Shown: piece after piece, positions 48,380 through 60,742 of the stretch
Layout: each line of letters begins with the position of its first letter
How positions within the stretch are numbered: the stretch's first letter is position 1
Assembly: GCA_033675265.1 (NCBI GenBank)
Contig: JAUJYZ010000245.1
Location: 92,001 to 156,000, forward strand
Reading direction: 5' to 3'
Length of the DNA: 64,000 nucleotides
DNA from: Actinostola sp. cb2023
Taxonomy: Eukaryota > Cnidaria > Anthozoa > Actiniaria > Actinostolidae
Program-made: the position numbers and the translations under genes
Notes under the pieces: generated by a model
What the model was told of the DNA's origin: nothing
The model's input: the letters and a program-made list of their open reading frames with translations, nothing else
Database searches by the model: none

Positions 48380-49405
48380 GGGCATAAATGATCCGAAAAT
48401 CGCTCATTTGAAATTTTTGGAAAAAAAAAAAATTGATGTTTACTTCGTTTTTTTTCGTAATAACTACAGCCCTTTGCAAAAATTCTGTAAAAGCAATATG
48501 ATCGATCGCGCGTCGCAAATCAATATATCGGGTGCATTGTGGGTAATTTTCATCATAAAATGGCTGAATAAGCCCTCTAAAGTTCAAATTTTTCAATTAT
48601 TTTTTCACATACATACTACAAAGGTTAATTGGGTTTAGATTCAGGTTTAATAACAGCTAAAATCAAAGAATTAGGATTATGCAAATTACTTATATTGATA
48701 TATTGATATATTAGGATTTTACAGATTTTTTGCAAAACGCTGTAACCTAAAATCGAAAACCGTTTTCAAATTGGACGAATGCAACCAGAGTTATGAATAT
48801 TTTAAACTTGATATTTTGGAAATAATTCATACAAAACCATGGGTAAAATTAAACTTCTTCATTCATCTTTTTGGTTTGAAAACATTTTAGCGTCATACTT
48901 GGCGTATTGAAAGAACATGACATGCGAAAAATCGTATGTTTTTAGAATTTAGAATTTTTGAGTGTAAGAAGTTAAAAAAATATTTTAAACTAAAAAATAA
49001 AAAAGCAATAACGTCATTATGACGTCACACATTATTTAGAATTAAAATACTCCTATAATAATAATAAGTGTTAATAAAGGCATTTTACTGATTTATGTCC
49101 CTAGAAACAGCTTTTTTCTTTGACTGATGACGTCACATGTAATGGCGTCATCAAACAACTAAATCCTTTATAACTCGGGTTCTAATATCGGAACATTATG
49201 AAAATTTCACCGAAGTGCACAAGATGTTATTCTCTTTCAAAATATGCACTTTATTGTATCATTGTGTTTAAACTAAATTTTCACAGCAATTGTAACTTTT
49301 TATTATATAGTTTGAAATATCACACTACCTTTAATGAAGAAACTCTGAAATTTTTGTTTCATTACATTGAATATTTTTGAAAATATGAATGTTTTTGCGA
49401 AAATT
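48380..49405. mobile_element. 880-bp inverted-repeat element, copy 2, with a nested MITE
   Basis: Diverged copy of 33,955-34,833: it shares CTAAAATCGAAAACCGTTTT, TGGACGAA-G-CAACCAGAGTTATGAA and TAACTCGGGTTCTAAT. It is interrupted at 48,467-48,742 by a CAG/CTG element. Its right terminus is degraded. Confidence 0.8.
48467..48742. mobile_element. MITE with proven insertion (empty paralogous site)
   Basis: Ends CAGCCCTTTGCAAAAATTCT and complement; TA on both sides (48,465-48,466 and 48,743-48,744). The paralogous element at 34,031-34,050 reads ...ATAACTAACCTAAAATCG uninterrupted, which is the site before insertion. It is related to the element in BPNT1 intron 5. Confidence 0.92.
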
Positions 49406-49499
49406 AATGGCGTATTTTCATCTGAGCGATTGTAATGGGCTCCTGCCACCGTTTAATAATAATAATAACCAGGAGCCCATTACTGGGCTCCTGTAATAA

Positions 49500-49582
49500 A
49501 CTTTATTTCTCGAAACAAATTATAATAATAATAATAATAATAATGTTATAATTACAAAACAATAATAATAATAATAATAATA

Positions 49583-49665
<83 letters not shown>
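49500..49665. repeat. (AAT)n microsatellites upstream of the hydantoinase gene
   Basis: Several AAT runs up to about 85 bp. Before them, GGAGCCCATTACTGGGCTCC at about 49,462 forms a short palindrome. Confidence 0.9.
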
Positions 49666-49689
49666 AATTGCGCGCGCGCAATACGAATT

Positions 49690-50139
49690 GTCGGGCTCCC
49701 TGTGCTTAGTAACGTTCTATGTTGGGCTTCCTGTGTTCCGTCTCAGGGAAATTCCGCATTCCAGCTAAAAGTGGACACGAGTGATTGCAGAACAGGAATC
49801 AGGCGTTGTTTACGTTTGCTGTGCTTTTAGCGATCATTGTGTGCCTACAGTTTCAAAGGTAAAACATTGTAGTTTGTCTAGGCAAATGAGCAAAACGTGC
49901 AAATGAGCAAAACGTGTTTTTGAATGTGTGACTGCAGAGAGTCCTTTGAAGAGCGGTTTAGTTGCGCACGTTTTGCATGACTTACAGCTTTTTAGCTTGT
50001 ACTGCCTTGCAAGTACTTAGAATATTCCTTAAGTCTGTTGTTTGCAATATTATTGTTCTATAAACGTTCTATAGCTTTGTAATGTCTATCATCTCAAATT
50101 TTCAATTCAAATTTCCTATCAGTTTCATGTTTGCCCATC
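49690..50139 (+). promoter_or_regulatory. Upstream region and probable 5' untranslated exon of the hydantoinase gene
   Basis: A plausible donor (TTTCAAAG|gtaaaa at 49,859/49,860) and an acceptor (CCTATCAG|TTTCATG at about 50,121) suggest a non-coding first exon ending at 49,859. Two copies of the GGGCTYCCTGTG motif lie at about 49,693 and 49,715. This is an inference; no TATA box was seen. Confidence 0.4.
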
Positions 50140-53100
50140 ATGGCTGACTCTGAAGATATACAACATGTCATTCATTTGGTACAACAACCGCCAAAAACAA
50201 TGCATTTAACCATTGGTGTTGATGTGGGCGGTACCAACACTGATGCCGTCATCATCAAACAATCAGAAGTCATATGCTCTGCCAAAACTCCAACCACTGA
50301 AGACGTTACGTCTGGCCTGGAAACAGCCATCAGAAATGCTCTTCATAACTTACCATCAGATTATAATAGTAACGACATACAACGTGTCAATATTGGCACC
50401 ACCCACTTTGTTAATGCGGTGATTCAGAGAAGAGATGTTGTACGTGTTGCTGTAATGAGGCTGTGCGGACCTGCATCACGCAGTGTACCACCATTTTCTG
50501 ATTTCCCTGAAGACCTAAGAAGGGTTATTGCTGGTCCGTATTACTTTTTAAATGGCGGGTACGAATATGACGGGAGCACAATTATTTCAGAAGTTGATGA
50601 TGAAGAAGTGAGAAGAGTGGTGAATGAAATTGAAAGGGAAGGTAATGATTTCCCATTTGTTTCTCCATTTCCCACAAGAGTATCTTTCTCTTACCAATTC
50701 TAGCTACTAATCCTTCATCCTGCGTTCCACCTTTCTCCCAATATCCATCCATCCATCTATATATCCATCCATCCCTCTCATACATCCCTCCCTCTCTCAT
50801 CCATCTATCCATCCATCTTTCAGTCAATCTATTCCATCTATCCATCCATCCTTCCTATCTATCCAGTCAATTTTTCTCCACATTTCTCCATCCATTCATC
50901 CCTCTATTTATCCATCCATCTTTCAGTCAATCTATCCCATCCATCCATCCAGTCATCTTTATGTGCACCAACGATTTTCATTTTGTTCAACAGAAATCAG
51001 AAATGTCGTTATAACTGGAGTATTTTCACCAGTAAATGTACACCAAGAAGAACATGTTAAAGATGTGATACAACAAGTAAACCCTGGGATTAGTGTGACG
51101 GTATCCCATGACGTTGGATTGATTGGTTTCCTGGAAAGAGAGAATGCATCAATACTAAACGAGAGTCTAAAACCTTTGTGTTTGAGAACTGTGAATGCAT
51201 TTCAAAGTGCTTTGCAAAGAATTGGTCTTGCCTGCCCATTTTATTTAACCCAGAATGATGGAACTATTATTAGGTTAGATTATAAAATTAGATAACTATG
51301 TTATGTTCTTCTGTCTGTCGCATGTTTGAATTTAATTGGTTTGCAATCTACCGTAAATGCTCGATTAAGCGCCCTGCTTCCAATAAGCGCCCCCCTCGAA
51401 TAAGCGCCTCCTCCTAGAGGTCTAAAAATTTTATAAGCGCCCCCCTTCCAATAAGCGCCCCCTCCCCCTAAAAGAAATTCAGAAACAACTCTCTAAAATA
51501 AAACTTACCGATAAACAGAACCATATGTCAATACCGTATATTTACAGCAGTATACAGTTTACCAAGTACCGCACGGTACATGTTTGCTATTTTTATTCAC
51601 TGGATATGTATATTACAGTACCGTATATAAGAAAACATTGAGTTCATCATCTGAGAAAAGAAATAAGCGCCCTGCTTCCAATAAGCGCCCCCCTCGAATA
51701 AGCACCTCCCCCTAGAGGTCTAAAAATTTAATAAGCGCCCGGGGCGCTAAATCGAGCATTTACGGTAATAAGATCCTCTGTGCATTTCAGCCAAAACAAA
51801 ATACAAAAATGCACACAAAAAAAATAAATTAGAATACAAAATCCATGCAAATACCAATCACGTACTGAACTGTTTAATGTCGAGTCTCAGGTGAGACCCT
51901 GAGACCCCAATTTCTCATGATTTATAAATTTATTGATAATACTATTTTGGAACTTTGTCCCTCTTGTTGTATGACTTTGGAAAGATGAGTGCCTTGTGTA
52001 TTCATCTATTAAAATTGATACATGTCTCTTTCCACGTTCACCTAATTGTAACATTTCCATGTTGAAACCATTTAGTGCCGAAAGAGCTGTGAAGTTCCCT
52101 GTGCTAACATTCGCATCAGGTCCAACCAATAGCATGCGAGGTGCTGCTCATCTTTCACATCTACAAGATGCCATTGTAGTTGATATTGGTGGGACTTCGA
52201 CTGATGTTGGTGTGTTGTGTCATGGCTTCCCAAGATTGTCCTCCACAAGAGTAAAGGTAAACAAACTATTCTGTAATATTTACAATATGATGTTATTTGT
52301 GAATATTAGATTCCATATACAGTATCTAACCCCATGATGCCTTGTCTTTAAATGTATAGCTGGTAATAATAGCTACATATACAGTCATTCTCAAAAAGGT
52401 TGTCCAGATGAAAAGACTACAATACTACAATAAAGTCACGTGATTCATTATGTTTTCAATTTCCTCACGTGGAATTTCAATTTGAGATGCAAAAGTACAC
52501 GGCATTGTGAGGACTGAATGTAATGCCGCTGGTATCAACTCACAGTTCCACGCACAGAAATTGAAAACATAATAAATCACGTGACTTTATTGTAGTATTG
52601 TAGTCTTTTCATCTGGACAACCTTTTTGAGAATGACTGTATGTATATACTAGATAGATAGAGGAACTATTAGTCGGCTAAGCATCTATTATACGGCTGTG
52701 TATTTTTACGAGTCATTTGGTGTTTTAGCGAGCCTTTAGGCGGCAACAACAAATTACAGTGAAAACTTGGAAATCTCTGTACGAGCGTGCACTAGCGAAA
52801 ACTGTAGAATTTCTTGCATGGTGATTGGTTAATTTTTTCATCACATGATTCTGCATGATTGATTGGAAAGCCAGTTTGAAGTAACTACTCAAAATGCGAT
52901 CCCATATTTTGCGAGTTCTTGTGTATATTTCATGCATTCTTTGACAAAATATATAATAAAATATATACAGTATTGTTGTTTGGTCAAGGATTGGTTCTGA
53001 TTTGGAATGTAAATTCAATTTTTGTAACCTACAAAAATACTTGCTGCACGCAAGATGTCATGGGGCTCTGACACAGGCTTTGATTTGTACTGAAATTATG

Positions 53101-56100
53101 TTTTTATATCTTGCTGTAGGTTGGAGGTGTAAACACCAACTTCAGAATGCCAGATGTACTCAGTATTGGGTTAGGTGGAGGGTCTCGCGTAATGCAAGAT
53201 GCCGACACAGTATGTACCTTCTAACATTACTTTGCTCTCATGGCCAATGATTTTAATTTTAGCAATGATGCATTGATGTGATGGCGTTTCTTGTACTATG
53301 TATAACTAGGGTAGTGTCACTGTTGGTCCACAAAGTGTTGGGTACAGGTTGGAGAGAGATGCCATGGTGTTTGGTGGAGAGGTTATGACAGCTACAGACA
53401 TAGCTGTAGCGGCGTCACTGTGCAACATTGGTGAAAGACACAGAGTTGGTAGCATTTCAGAAGAGGTTACAACAGGTGCCCTGGCTACCATTAAGAGAAT
53501 GGTAGAAGAAGCTATTGATCAAGTCAAGGTAACAATTTATTACTGACAGTACTCCTGCAATTGTTAATGATGATTATTTTATTACAGTGCAAATTGAAAA
53601 ACCGTGGGTACCCCGAAATATTTCAGAAATCGTTTATCATTCATTGAACAATCTGAAACAACTCAGTCTCTAACTGCAAGAAGTCCGACTGATTTGTAGC
53701 TATTTCTTGGTGCCCACGGGATTTCGATTCACACTGTATTACTGTGTGTGGTTCAATCGAAGGGCACCCTGCAAGAACAGAGTAAGTGACTTGTGATCAA
53801 ATCCCAAATTCTCCTTTGAAATTCAAAGAATGTTGAGGAGAATTTACATTTTGATCACAAGTCACTTTCTCCATTCTTGCAGGGAGCACTTCAATTACTG
53901 ACATCAATGGTGTCCACCATAAAATTAGACAAAGTCTGCTTTATTTGTTTCTTGTAGATAAGTAAAGAAGACCAACCAGTGATTCTTGTCGGTGGTGGTT
54001 GTGTATTAATTGACCAACGTTTGCCACTCAGAGGGGCGTCTGATTTTGTGGTACCTTCTCATTTCCAGGTACCGGTACTTATACAGTGATGTTCGGGCAG
54101 AACATGTACAGTTTGATACAATGTATTCATCTCATTGAATTCATCTTAGGCAAAGATGTGGGCATAAGGGGGTAGCCGCTCCCAAAACTTCCAGTATTAA
54201 TAGTACAGTACATTGATTTGCTTGGAGTCTAAGTGGAGTCTGAGTGGAGTCTGTGTGGATTCTGATAATTGAGGGAAATTTATAGATTTAACAAATGCAC
54301 TTTTTTCAATGGCTTTTATCTGTGAGTTACCCCCTTTTAATTTGTTAACCCTACACCACTCTCCCCAGGGAGCTAGACAGTCAGCCCTACTCCTGTATGG
54401 AGGTGGCATGTATGGAAAATTATGTCATATTGAGTGAGTGTAAATTTGAGAAAGATTGAATTTATCAATTGAAATTTTGTACTTATAAAATTAAACTTTT
54501 TAAATCTAGCATTTATTTTTCTATTGATGATTTTTAAGGCTGCCAATGCTGTTGGTGCTGCTCTCAGTAAAGTCAGTGGAATAGTAGATAGGGTATTCAG
54601 CTTAGAACACAGAACAGAACATGAAGTAATGCATGAGGCAGAGGAAGAGGCACATCGAGAAGCTGAAAGAAATGGAGCACAGCCTGGCACTATTCAAACT
54701 GTTGACAAAATGGCTGTCAAGCTGGCCTACCTTCCTGGCAATGTGACTCGCATTCAAATTAAGGCTGTTGGAGACTTAGCAGAAAATATGGACCAGAACC
54801 ACGTCAGAGGTACATGTTATTGTACTTATACTGTTCTTCATTACTGGTATTAATCAGATTCTTGCTACATATGTAATGCATGCCATATTGTACATGTATG
54901 TACAATAATTATTATTGCACACTATTAATTCTTTAATTACTTTGTTCTGACAGCCAATGTTGAGGAAGAAGAAGATGACGCAGCTTCACACCCCGCTCCA
55001 CCAACCAGTACTAGTGTCACTGGCACAGAGGCAGCAGGTCCTAGCGACAGGCTGCTGCCAGTAAGTGGTGTGGCTGTCCCCCCAGTACCCGAACCAGCAC
55101 CCCAAATCAGCCATGAGCCCTTTATTGACCCAAGCACTGGTGACTGGGTGTTGAGTGAGTTTGATGTAGAATGTATGGCCATTGGAGCTGGTATACTTGG
55201 GTGTGGTGGAGGGGGAAGTCCATACATAGGAAAACTGAGAATACAACAGCTTATAAGATCTGGCAAAAAGATTAGAGTCATCCACCCAGACATGTACGTA
55301 CGCATACATGTAAACTGTGCATGTGACACATATATGGGTCACCTTGTGTCAGTTGTGTTTTGGGTACTAAGATATATTGAACTCATTCTTGGGTAACCAT
55401 CAGGGAATCTTTTGGGTAGACAACATACATAATGTGCATGGCCTTAGATTAGGTATGTTGCTGGGATAATGTGGGTTTGGTCTGGAGCGTATGTGTGCTG
55501 CTTGAGCAATTCTTGTATATAGTTTCACTGTGTGTTGTGAACTAGTGTGACCACCTATTTAACAATATTTTTCCACGAAATCAAGTTGTACATGTACGAC
55601 GAGATTGAGTGGAATAATAATTGTTTTATTATGTAGACAAAACACTGGATCGTGAGAAATATATTAAACATTTGTTTTTATTTTTAGTTTGGAAAAACCG
55701 GTTTGCCATTGTTGGAAATCTCCAACTTTCTCTACTCAATCTCATGGTATATGAGCTGATAGCCTACTAGTAGAATAGCCAATCGGAGCGTGCACTTGCT
55801 TATATCCAGTGGTTGTCTATAATAAAATATAATGTATCTGCATTATTACTTCTGTTGCCATTATTAGCTTGGCAATCAGCTTTCAACATGGCGAGACATT
55901 ATTTTAAGTTGAGACAGATGTATGTGAACACATTAAAGATGGTGTATATATTACATGTAATTCCCAGTATTAAAACTCTAATTTGCATGTTTTCAGGCTT
56001 GGTAATAAATCAGACCACGTAGTAATGGTGGCATTTATGGGTGCACCTGTCATCTTAGTGGAAAAGTTGCCAAGTGGACTTGAAACATCTGCAGCATTAG

Positions 56101-58342
56101 GAGCAATTCAGCCATTCTTTACGTCATCTAAGGTATAATTCCAACAAGAATAATGGGTAGAAGTACATTAAGTCTGTAATGGTATAGTGATTGGTAATTC
56201 TTAAAAAATACCAGATACATCTATCTATTTAATTACTTTGCAAAGTCATTTTGGCATCAACGCAAAGGTGCAGTGCACAGTTGAGAGCAGACACTGAGGG
56301 TGGTCACTGCCAGAGGTTTGTTTACGTCCTCAGTGGTTCTTTTACGTCCCTCCGATTCAAGTGTAGTGTAGTGTGGAGAGACTGGACTGCTATTTATGTG
56401 ATCCTCCGAGCCACGCAAAGGTCTAACCATTTGTAGATGTAATTGCAAAGGCAGCACCTTCTCCTCAATTATTTTAAGACCCTGAGTACAATGGTCCGGG
56501 ACTCGAACCACGAACTTCCCTCACAGTAGACCAGTACTCAACCAACTGAGCCAACCGGGTGGCAGTTGACGTTGGTCATTAAACAACATTATATAATGAG
56601 CTACTCAGTCACTGGCATACTCTTACATATACGTACATTTATACATTATATTGGAAAATCACCTTCACCATACTAGTAAAATTGATGATGATTGTCGTAG
56701 TGATATTAAGTGATAATTAATGATGTCACCATCTTGTAAGTGAAAGGATGAGATAGACTGCAACATCTTTCAGACTGTTTCTCACATCATGTCTCAATAT
56801 TTTTTGTATGCTCATCTAGATGTCCAAAGCAGACAACCCATTCTCTGCAGTTGTCTGTGGAGAAATTGGCGGTTTAAATTCCTTAGAACCCTTCGCTGTC
56901 GCTGCTGAACTTGGGATCCCTGTGGTAGATGCAGATGGCATGGGAAGAGCATTTCCAGAATTGCAAATGTTTCTACCCTTTGTATATGGGTGTCGGCCAT
57001 ACCCCTCTGGTATAGCGGATGAAAAAGGGAATGCTTTGGCCTTGACCAAGGTCACATCCTCAAGTGAACTTGAGAAGTATTTTAGAGTGATTTGTGTTCA
57101 AATGGGGTAAGTATTCTCTACAGGAAAAGAAACCATTCAGCGTCAGAATTGCAATCGGAATCTCAAGTCAAGCTTACAATCTAGACTGTGTGTGTCAAAA
57201 CAACACACGCCTCGCTTGGAACATAAGAAAAAGTAAACCTTTTGACCCTTCCGATTCCGATTCCGTCGACCTAATGCTTCCGATTCCGAATATTACAGTG
57301 TAGTTCACAGTGGTCATAAGCTCCTCTTACGATTCCAATTCCAACATTAGTGGTAACCAGGCTTTAGTGTACAGTTTCTTTTGCTGGACAGAAAGTCATA
57401 CAGTATTTTTTTTCCCTAAAAATTCACTGTATTTGAAAATGATTTTCTAGTATAAAGTTGCTGATATTTCTGTTTTTTTCCACCCAGGTGCTCAGCAGGA
57501 ATATCATTTGCATATACAGCTGGAGAAGTGCTGCAAACACACGTAAAGTACACTTTGAGCCGCGTGTGGAGATTAGGAAATGTTATTTTACAAGCAAGAC
57601 GAGATAAGGTGTCACCTATTGATTGCATTCTTGAACACGAGGGTGGAAGACTACTTTATACGGGAAAGGTAAAACTTGAGGAATATTGAAATTTTGCAAA
57701 TTTGAAAGCCTTCTTCAGGGCTTCCTGTTGTAGAGCACAAAGGATGTGATATTGGGCTCTCTTTGGAAGTACTATTTTGACATGGAATATTCTGGTAAAT
57801 GCAGGCAATTTTGTGCACTGTACCACAGGGAGCCCATAGAAAATAGATCAGATGTACATTTTTATAGTTCTTACAAACGCATTAAACAAAGGTCTCAATG
57901 CATTTTCATTCGTATTATTAAAGACTGAAATTTGTGTATTTAGATAGCTGAAGTTGAACGTAGGACAGTGCAAGGTTTTGCTCGAGGTACTATCACTATT
58001 GAGTCCACTGGACAAGAAAACCAGCGACCTCTGATGGTAGAATTCCAAAACGAGAACTACCTTGCCTACTTTAACAACGATGATGGAACTAAAGACATAC
58101 AAGCTGTTGTACCAGATCTGATTTCATTGGTAGATTCAGAAACTGGGGAGCCTGTACCCACTGAGGAAGTTCGTTATGGGTTACGAGTTGCTGTACTTGC
58201 AATGTGCTGTAGTCCTTTGTGGACTACACCTAAAGCACTGGAAGTAGGTGGACCAAAGGCTTTTGGGTACAACGATGTGGAGTATATACCAGTAGGGGAA
58301 TATGTGGAGCATCCACCAATACCACAACTGAAAAATCGTTAA
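50140..58342 (+). CDS. Hydantoinase/oxoprolinase-DUF917 fusion protein
   Basis: Twelve exons (50140-50641, 50994-51273, 52076-52256, 53120-53209, 53310-53528, 53958-54068, 54539-54809, 54954-55293, 55997-56132, 56820-57106, 57488-57668, 57944-58342) join in frame into 998 residues, apparently complete. Residues 24-545 are the HyuA/oxoprolinase type: [13 protein letters not shown] at 26-38, [14 protein letters not shown] near 273-286, [13 protein letters not shown] near 295-307 and LGGGSR near 345, the ATP-binding fold used for ATP-dependent opening of 5-membered lactam rings. An acidic, Pro-rich linker (about 552-612) follows, then a DUF917 domain from about 617 ([17 protein letters not shown]; later [16 protein letters not shown] and [10 protein letters not shown]). 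In bacteria HyuA and DUF917 proteins are often adjacent genes; fused forms are known from fungi. The substrate is unknown. I chose ATG 50140. Introns carry a SINE and several MITEs. Confidence 0.92.
50715..50960. repeat. ATCC-rich tetranucleotide repeat in hydantoinase intron 1
   Basis: Imperfect CCATCCATCTAT repeats fill most of intron 1. Confidence 0.85.
51351..51765. mobile_element. Inverted-repeat element, hydantoinase intron 2
   Basis: Ends CCGTAAATGCTCGATTAAGC and complement (GCGCTAAATCGAGCATTTACGG), TA on both sides. Internally, AATAAGCGCCCC-type repeats occur in both halves. Confidence 0.85.
52382..52638. mobile_element. MITE, CAGTCATTCTC family, copy 2 (hydantoinase intron 3)
   Basis: Same arms as 11,513-11,776, TA flanks, with the unpaired centre inverted relative to copy 1. 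It is directly followed at about 52,660-52,975 by a reverse copy of the 15.1-15.4 kb intron repeat. Confidence 0.88.
53585..53885. mobile_element. Two adjacent small inverted-repeat elements in hydantoinase intron 5
   Basis: 53,585-53,736 has CAGTGCAAATTGAAAAACCG and an imperfect complement with TA on both sides. 53,766-53,885 is a hairpin with arms CCCTGCAAGAACAGAGTAAG... containing GACTTGTGATCAAA. Confidence 0.75.
56240..56563 (-). mobile_element. tRNA-derived SINE in hydantoinase intron 9
   Basis: Read on the minus strand, the head has a box A-like TGGCTCAGTTGG (56,556-56,541 region) and a box B GGTTCGAGTCC (56,509-56,499), the internal promoter of a tRNA-derived SINE. A tail region contains GAGAAGGTGCTGCCTTTGCA and AAATGGTTAGACCTTTGCGT. 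The exact 3' end is not clear. It is not a functional tRNA: no consistent cloverleaf is seen. Confidence 0.75.
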
Positions 58343-58387
58343 CTTTCTGTGCTCTCGCTGTGCAGGAAAGTAGTTGTGTTACATATT

Positions 58388-60223
58388 GCACATAACCTAA
58401 ACATTGCAGAAGTGGTATCGTACAATCATATTGCCAACAACATTGCATGTAATGTGGCATTTTGTGTAAGTCTCATATATATGTTTAAATGTTTATGAAA
58501 CTTTAAAACCAGTTACCGGTAGTCATTAATTACAGCTATTTCAAAAAAGGTTCTCTCATGTTTCGTGCGTATTGCATATTGCACTTTGCGTATTGCATTG
58601 TGTATTCGATGATTGAAATGCGTCTTAGGTGTATAAAACAGACATGCGCCACCATATACAGTGATTGGCTTGGATGGAAAGTTATTTGGTTTGTCGACGT
58701 GTTGAGCTCAGTGAGTAGAAAAATGATTCTCAGTATAATCATATGCAAAACGCAATGTGCAATGCACGCGCACAATACGCACGAAGCACAAGACAATGTT
58801 TTTTGACATAGCTGTATACTTACTCAGATATAGTCACAATGCATGTTCACTGAGTGAACAGAGCAGTCTAAAATATTCTTTGCTTGAGAAGTTGGTCATA
58901 GGATATAGAACATTAATTATTATAATACACCAAAAGTAACTGATTATATGATGCAATAATATTATTAATACTTTTAATTTAATACCATAAGTAATATAAT
59001 TACACAAAGAATGAATACAAAATGAAATAGCAACAGTTTAATATAATATTAGTTTCTGTGTGTAAATGCTGAACTAGGTTCTATATATTCAGACCTGCCA
59101 ACTCTCCCGGTTTAGCCGGGAGTCTCCAGATTTTGGACCTCAACTCCCGGTCTCCCGGTTTGAAGACAAAATCTCCTGGCTAATCACGTCACGATTTACG
59201 GTGAAATTGCATAAGACAACGTAACAATCTTTTTTTTTATGGTTCGGAAATGTTTAGGGACTTTAGGGTTGTCCGCCATTTTGCTTTTAAAGCACGTCAA
59301 GATTTGCACATAACCTAAACATTGCAGAAGTGGTATCGTACAATCATATTGCCAACAACATTGCATGTAATGTGGCATTTTGTGTAAGTCTCATATATAT
59401 GTTTAAATGTTTATGAAACTTTAAAACCAGTTACCGGTAGTCATTAATTACAGCTATTTCAAAAAAGGTTCTCTCATGTTTCGTGCGTATTGCATATTGC
59501 ACTTTGCGTATTGCATTGTGTATTCGATGATTGAAATGCGTCTTAGGTGTATAAAACAGACATGCGCCACCATATACAGTGATTGGCTTGGATGGAAAGT
59601 TATTTGGTTTGTCGACGTGTTGAGCTCAGTGAGTAGAAAAATGATTCTCAGTATAATCATATGCAAAACGCAATGTGCAATGCACGCGCACAATACGCAC
59701 GAAGCACAAGACAATGTTTTTTGACATAGCTGTATACTTACTCAGATATAGTCACAATGCATGTTCACTGAGTGAACAGAGCAGTCTAAAATATTCTTTG
59801 CTTGAGAAGTTGGTCATAGGATATAGAACATTAATTATTATAATACACCAAAAGTAACTGATTATATGATGCAATAATATTATTAATACTTTTAATTTAA
59901 TACCATAAGTAATATAATTACACAAAGAATGAATACAAAATGAAATAGCAACAGTTTAATATAATATTAGTTTCTGTGTGTAAATGCTGAACTAGGTTCT
60001 ATATATTCAGACCTGCCAACTCTCCCGGTTTAGCCGGGAGTCTCCAGATTTTGGACCTCAACTCCCGGTCTCCCGGTTTGAAGACAAAATCTCCTGGCTA
60101 ATCACGTCACGATTTACGGTGAAATTGCATAAGACAACGTAACAATCTTTTTTTTTATGGTTCGGAAATGTTTAGGGACTTTAGGGTTGTCCGCCATTTT
60201 GCTTTTAAAGCACGTCAAGATTT
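58388..60223. repeat. 918-bp direct tandem duplication, two apparently identical copies
   Basis: 58,388-59,305 and 59,306-60,223 match base for base wherever I compared them, including the frames at 58,536-58,796 and 59,454-59,714, whose translations are identical. Each copy contains one CAGCTATTTCAAAAAAGGTT MITE (58,533-58,814 and 59,451-59,732, TA flanks) and one CTCCCGGTTTAGCCGGGAGT repeat. The block begins 46 bp after the hydantoinase stop codon and ends at a 25-G run. Confidence 0.95.
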
Positions 60224-60494
60224 GAGGACTCGGGGGGGGGGGGGGGGGGGGGGGGTTGGCAGGTATGATATTACAGACAATACTGTACCCCAATATTGTC
60301 TCACTAATAACAATAAATAATTACTATTTTAAAATAAATGAAAAAACTTATATAAACTCTAATGTAGCTTTTATATCTTGAAAGATGCATAGGCTAATAT
60401 TTTAAAACCACAATTTTACATAATAACATATTGTCACCAACCTCATCCTCAGGTCATTTTCCCTTCACTTGTATGAGAGGGCCCTGAGAATGAG

Positions 60495-60742
60495 GTTAAA
60501 CATATAGGGGTGCCGAATGGTCAAGGCGAGACTTTGTGAGACTCTGGCAACGCGATCATGCTAACCATGACAAGAAGTGGCCATAATAGGCAATGCAGGA
60601 TCACCAGGCATATTTTTGGGAGCCTGAAACGCTTTTTCACTGATTTCCTTTGTTTTCAAAATTCGAGACTGAGATATGGCCTGCAAAATTTGACCACAAT
60701 TTTGCAAGACTCGACTTTTTGTGGGGGTCATTTGACACCCCT
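60495..60742. mobile_element. Inverted-repeat element carrying a host exon fragment
   Basis: Termini AGGGGTGCCGAATGGTCAAG and complement (...GGTCATTTGACACCCCT), same family as 21,222-21,456. ATAT occurs on both sides. The internal 60 bp at 60,548-60,607 are foreign to the family and match the exon at 62,367-62,426. Confidence 0.85.
60548..60607 (-). pseudogene. 60-bp fragment of the BK beta-like exon inside a transposon
   Basis: It matches 62,367-62,426 in the same orientation with one substitution in 60 bp. On the minus strand it would encode the transmembrane stretch LVILHCLLWPLLVMV. It is far too short to function. Confidence 0.88.

Noticed and set aside
56470..56563. tRNA gene
   Set aside because: Box A and box B are present, but the sequence does not fold into a tRNA and continues into a SINE tail.
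58536..59724. Four identical-looking frames of 82-86 codons
   Set aside because: They lie in the MITE within the tandem duplication. Both strands are open because the arms are inverted repeats.
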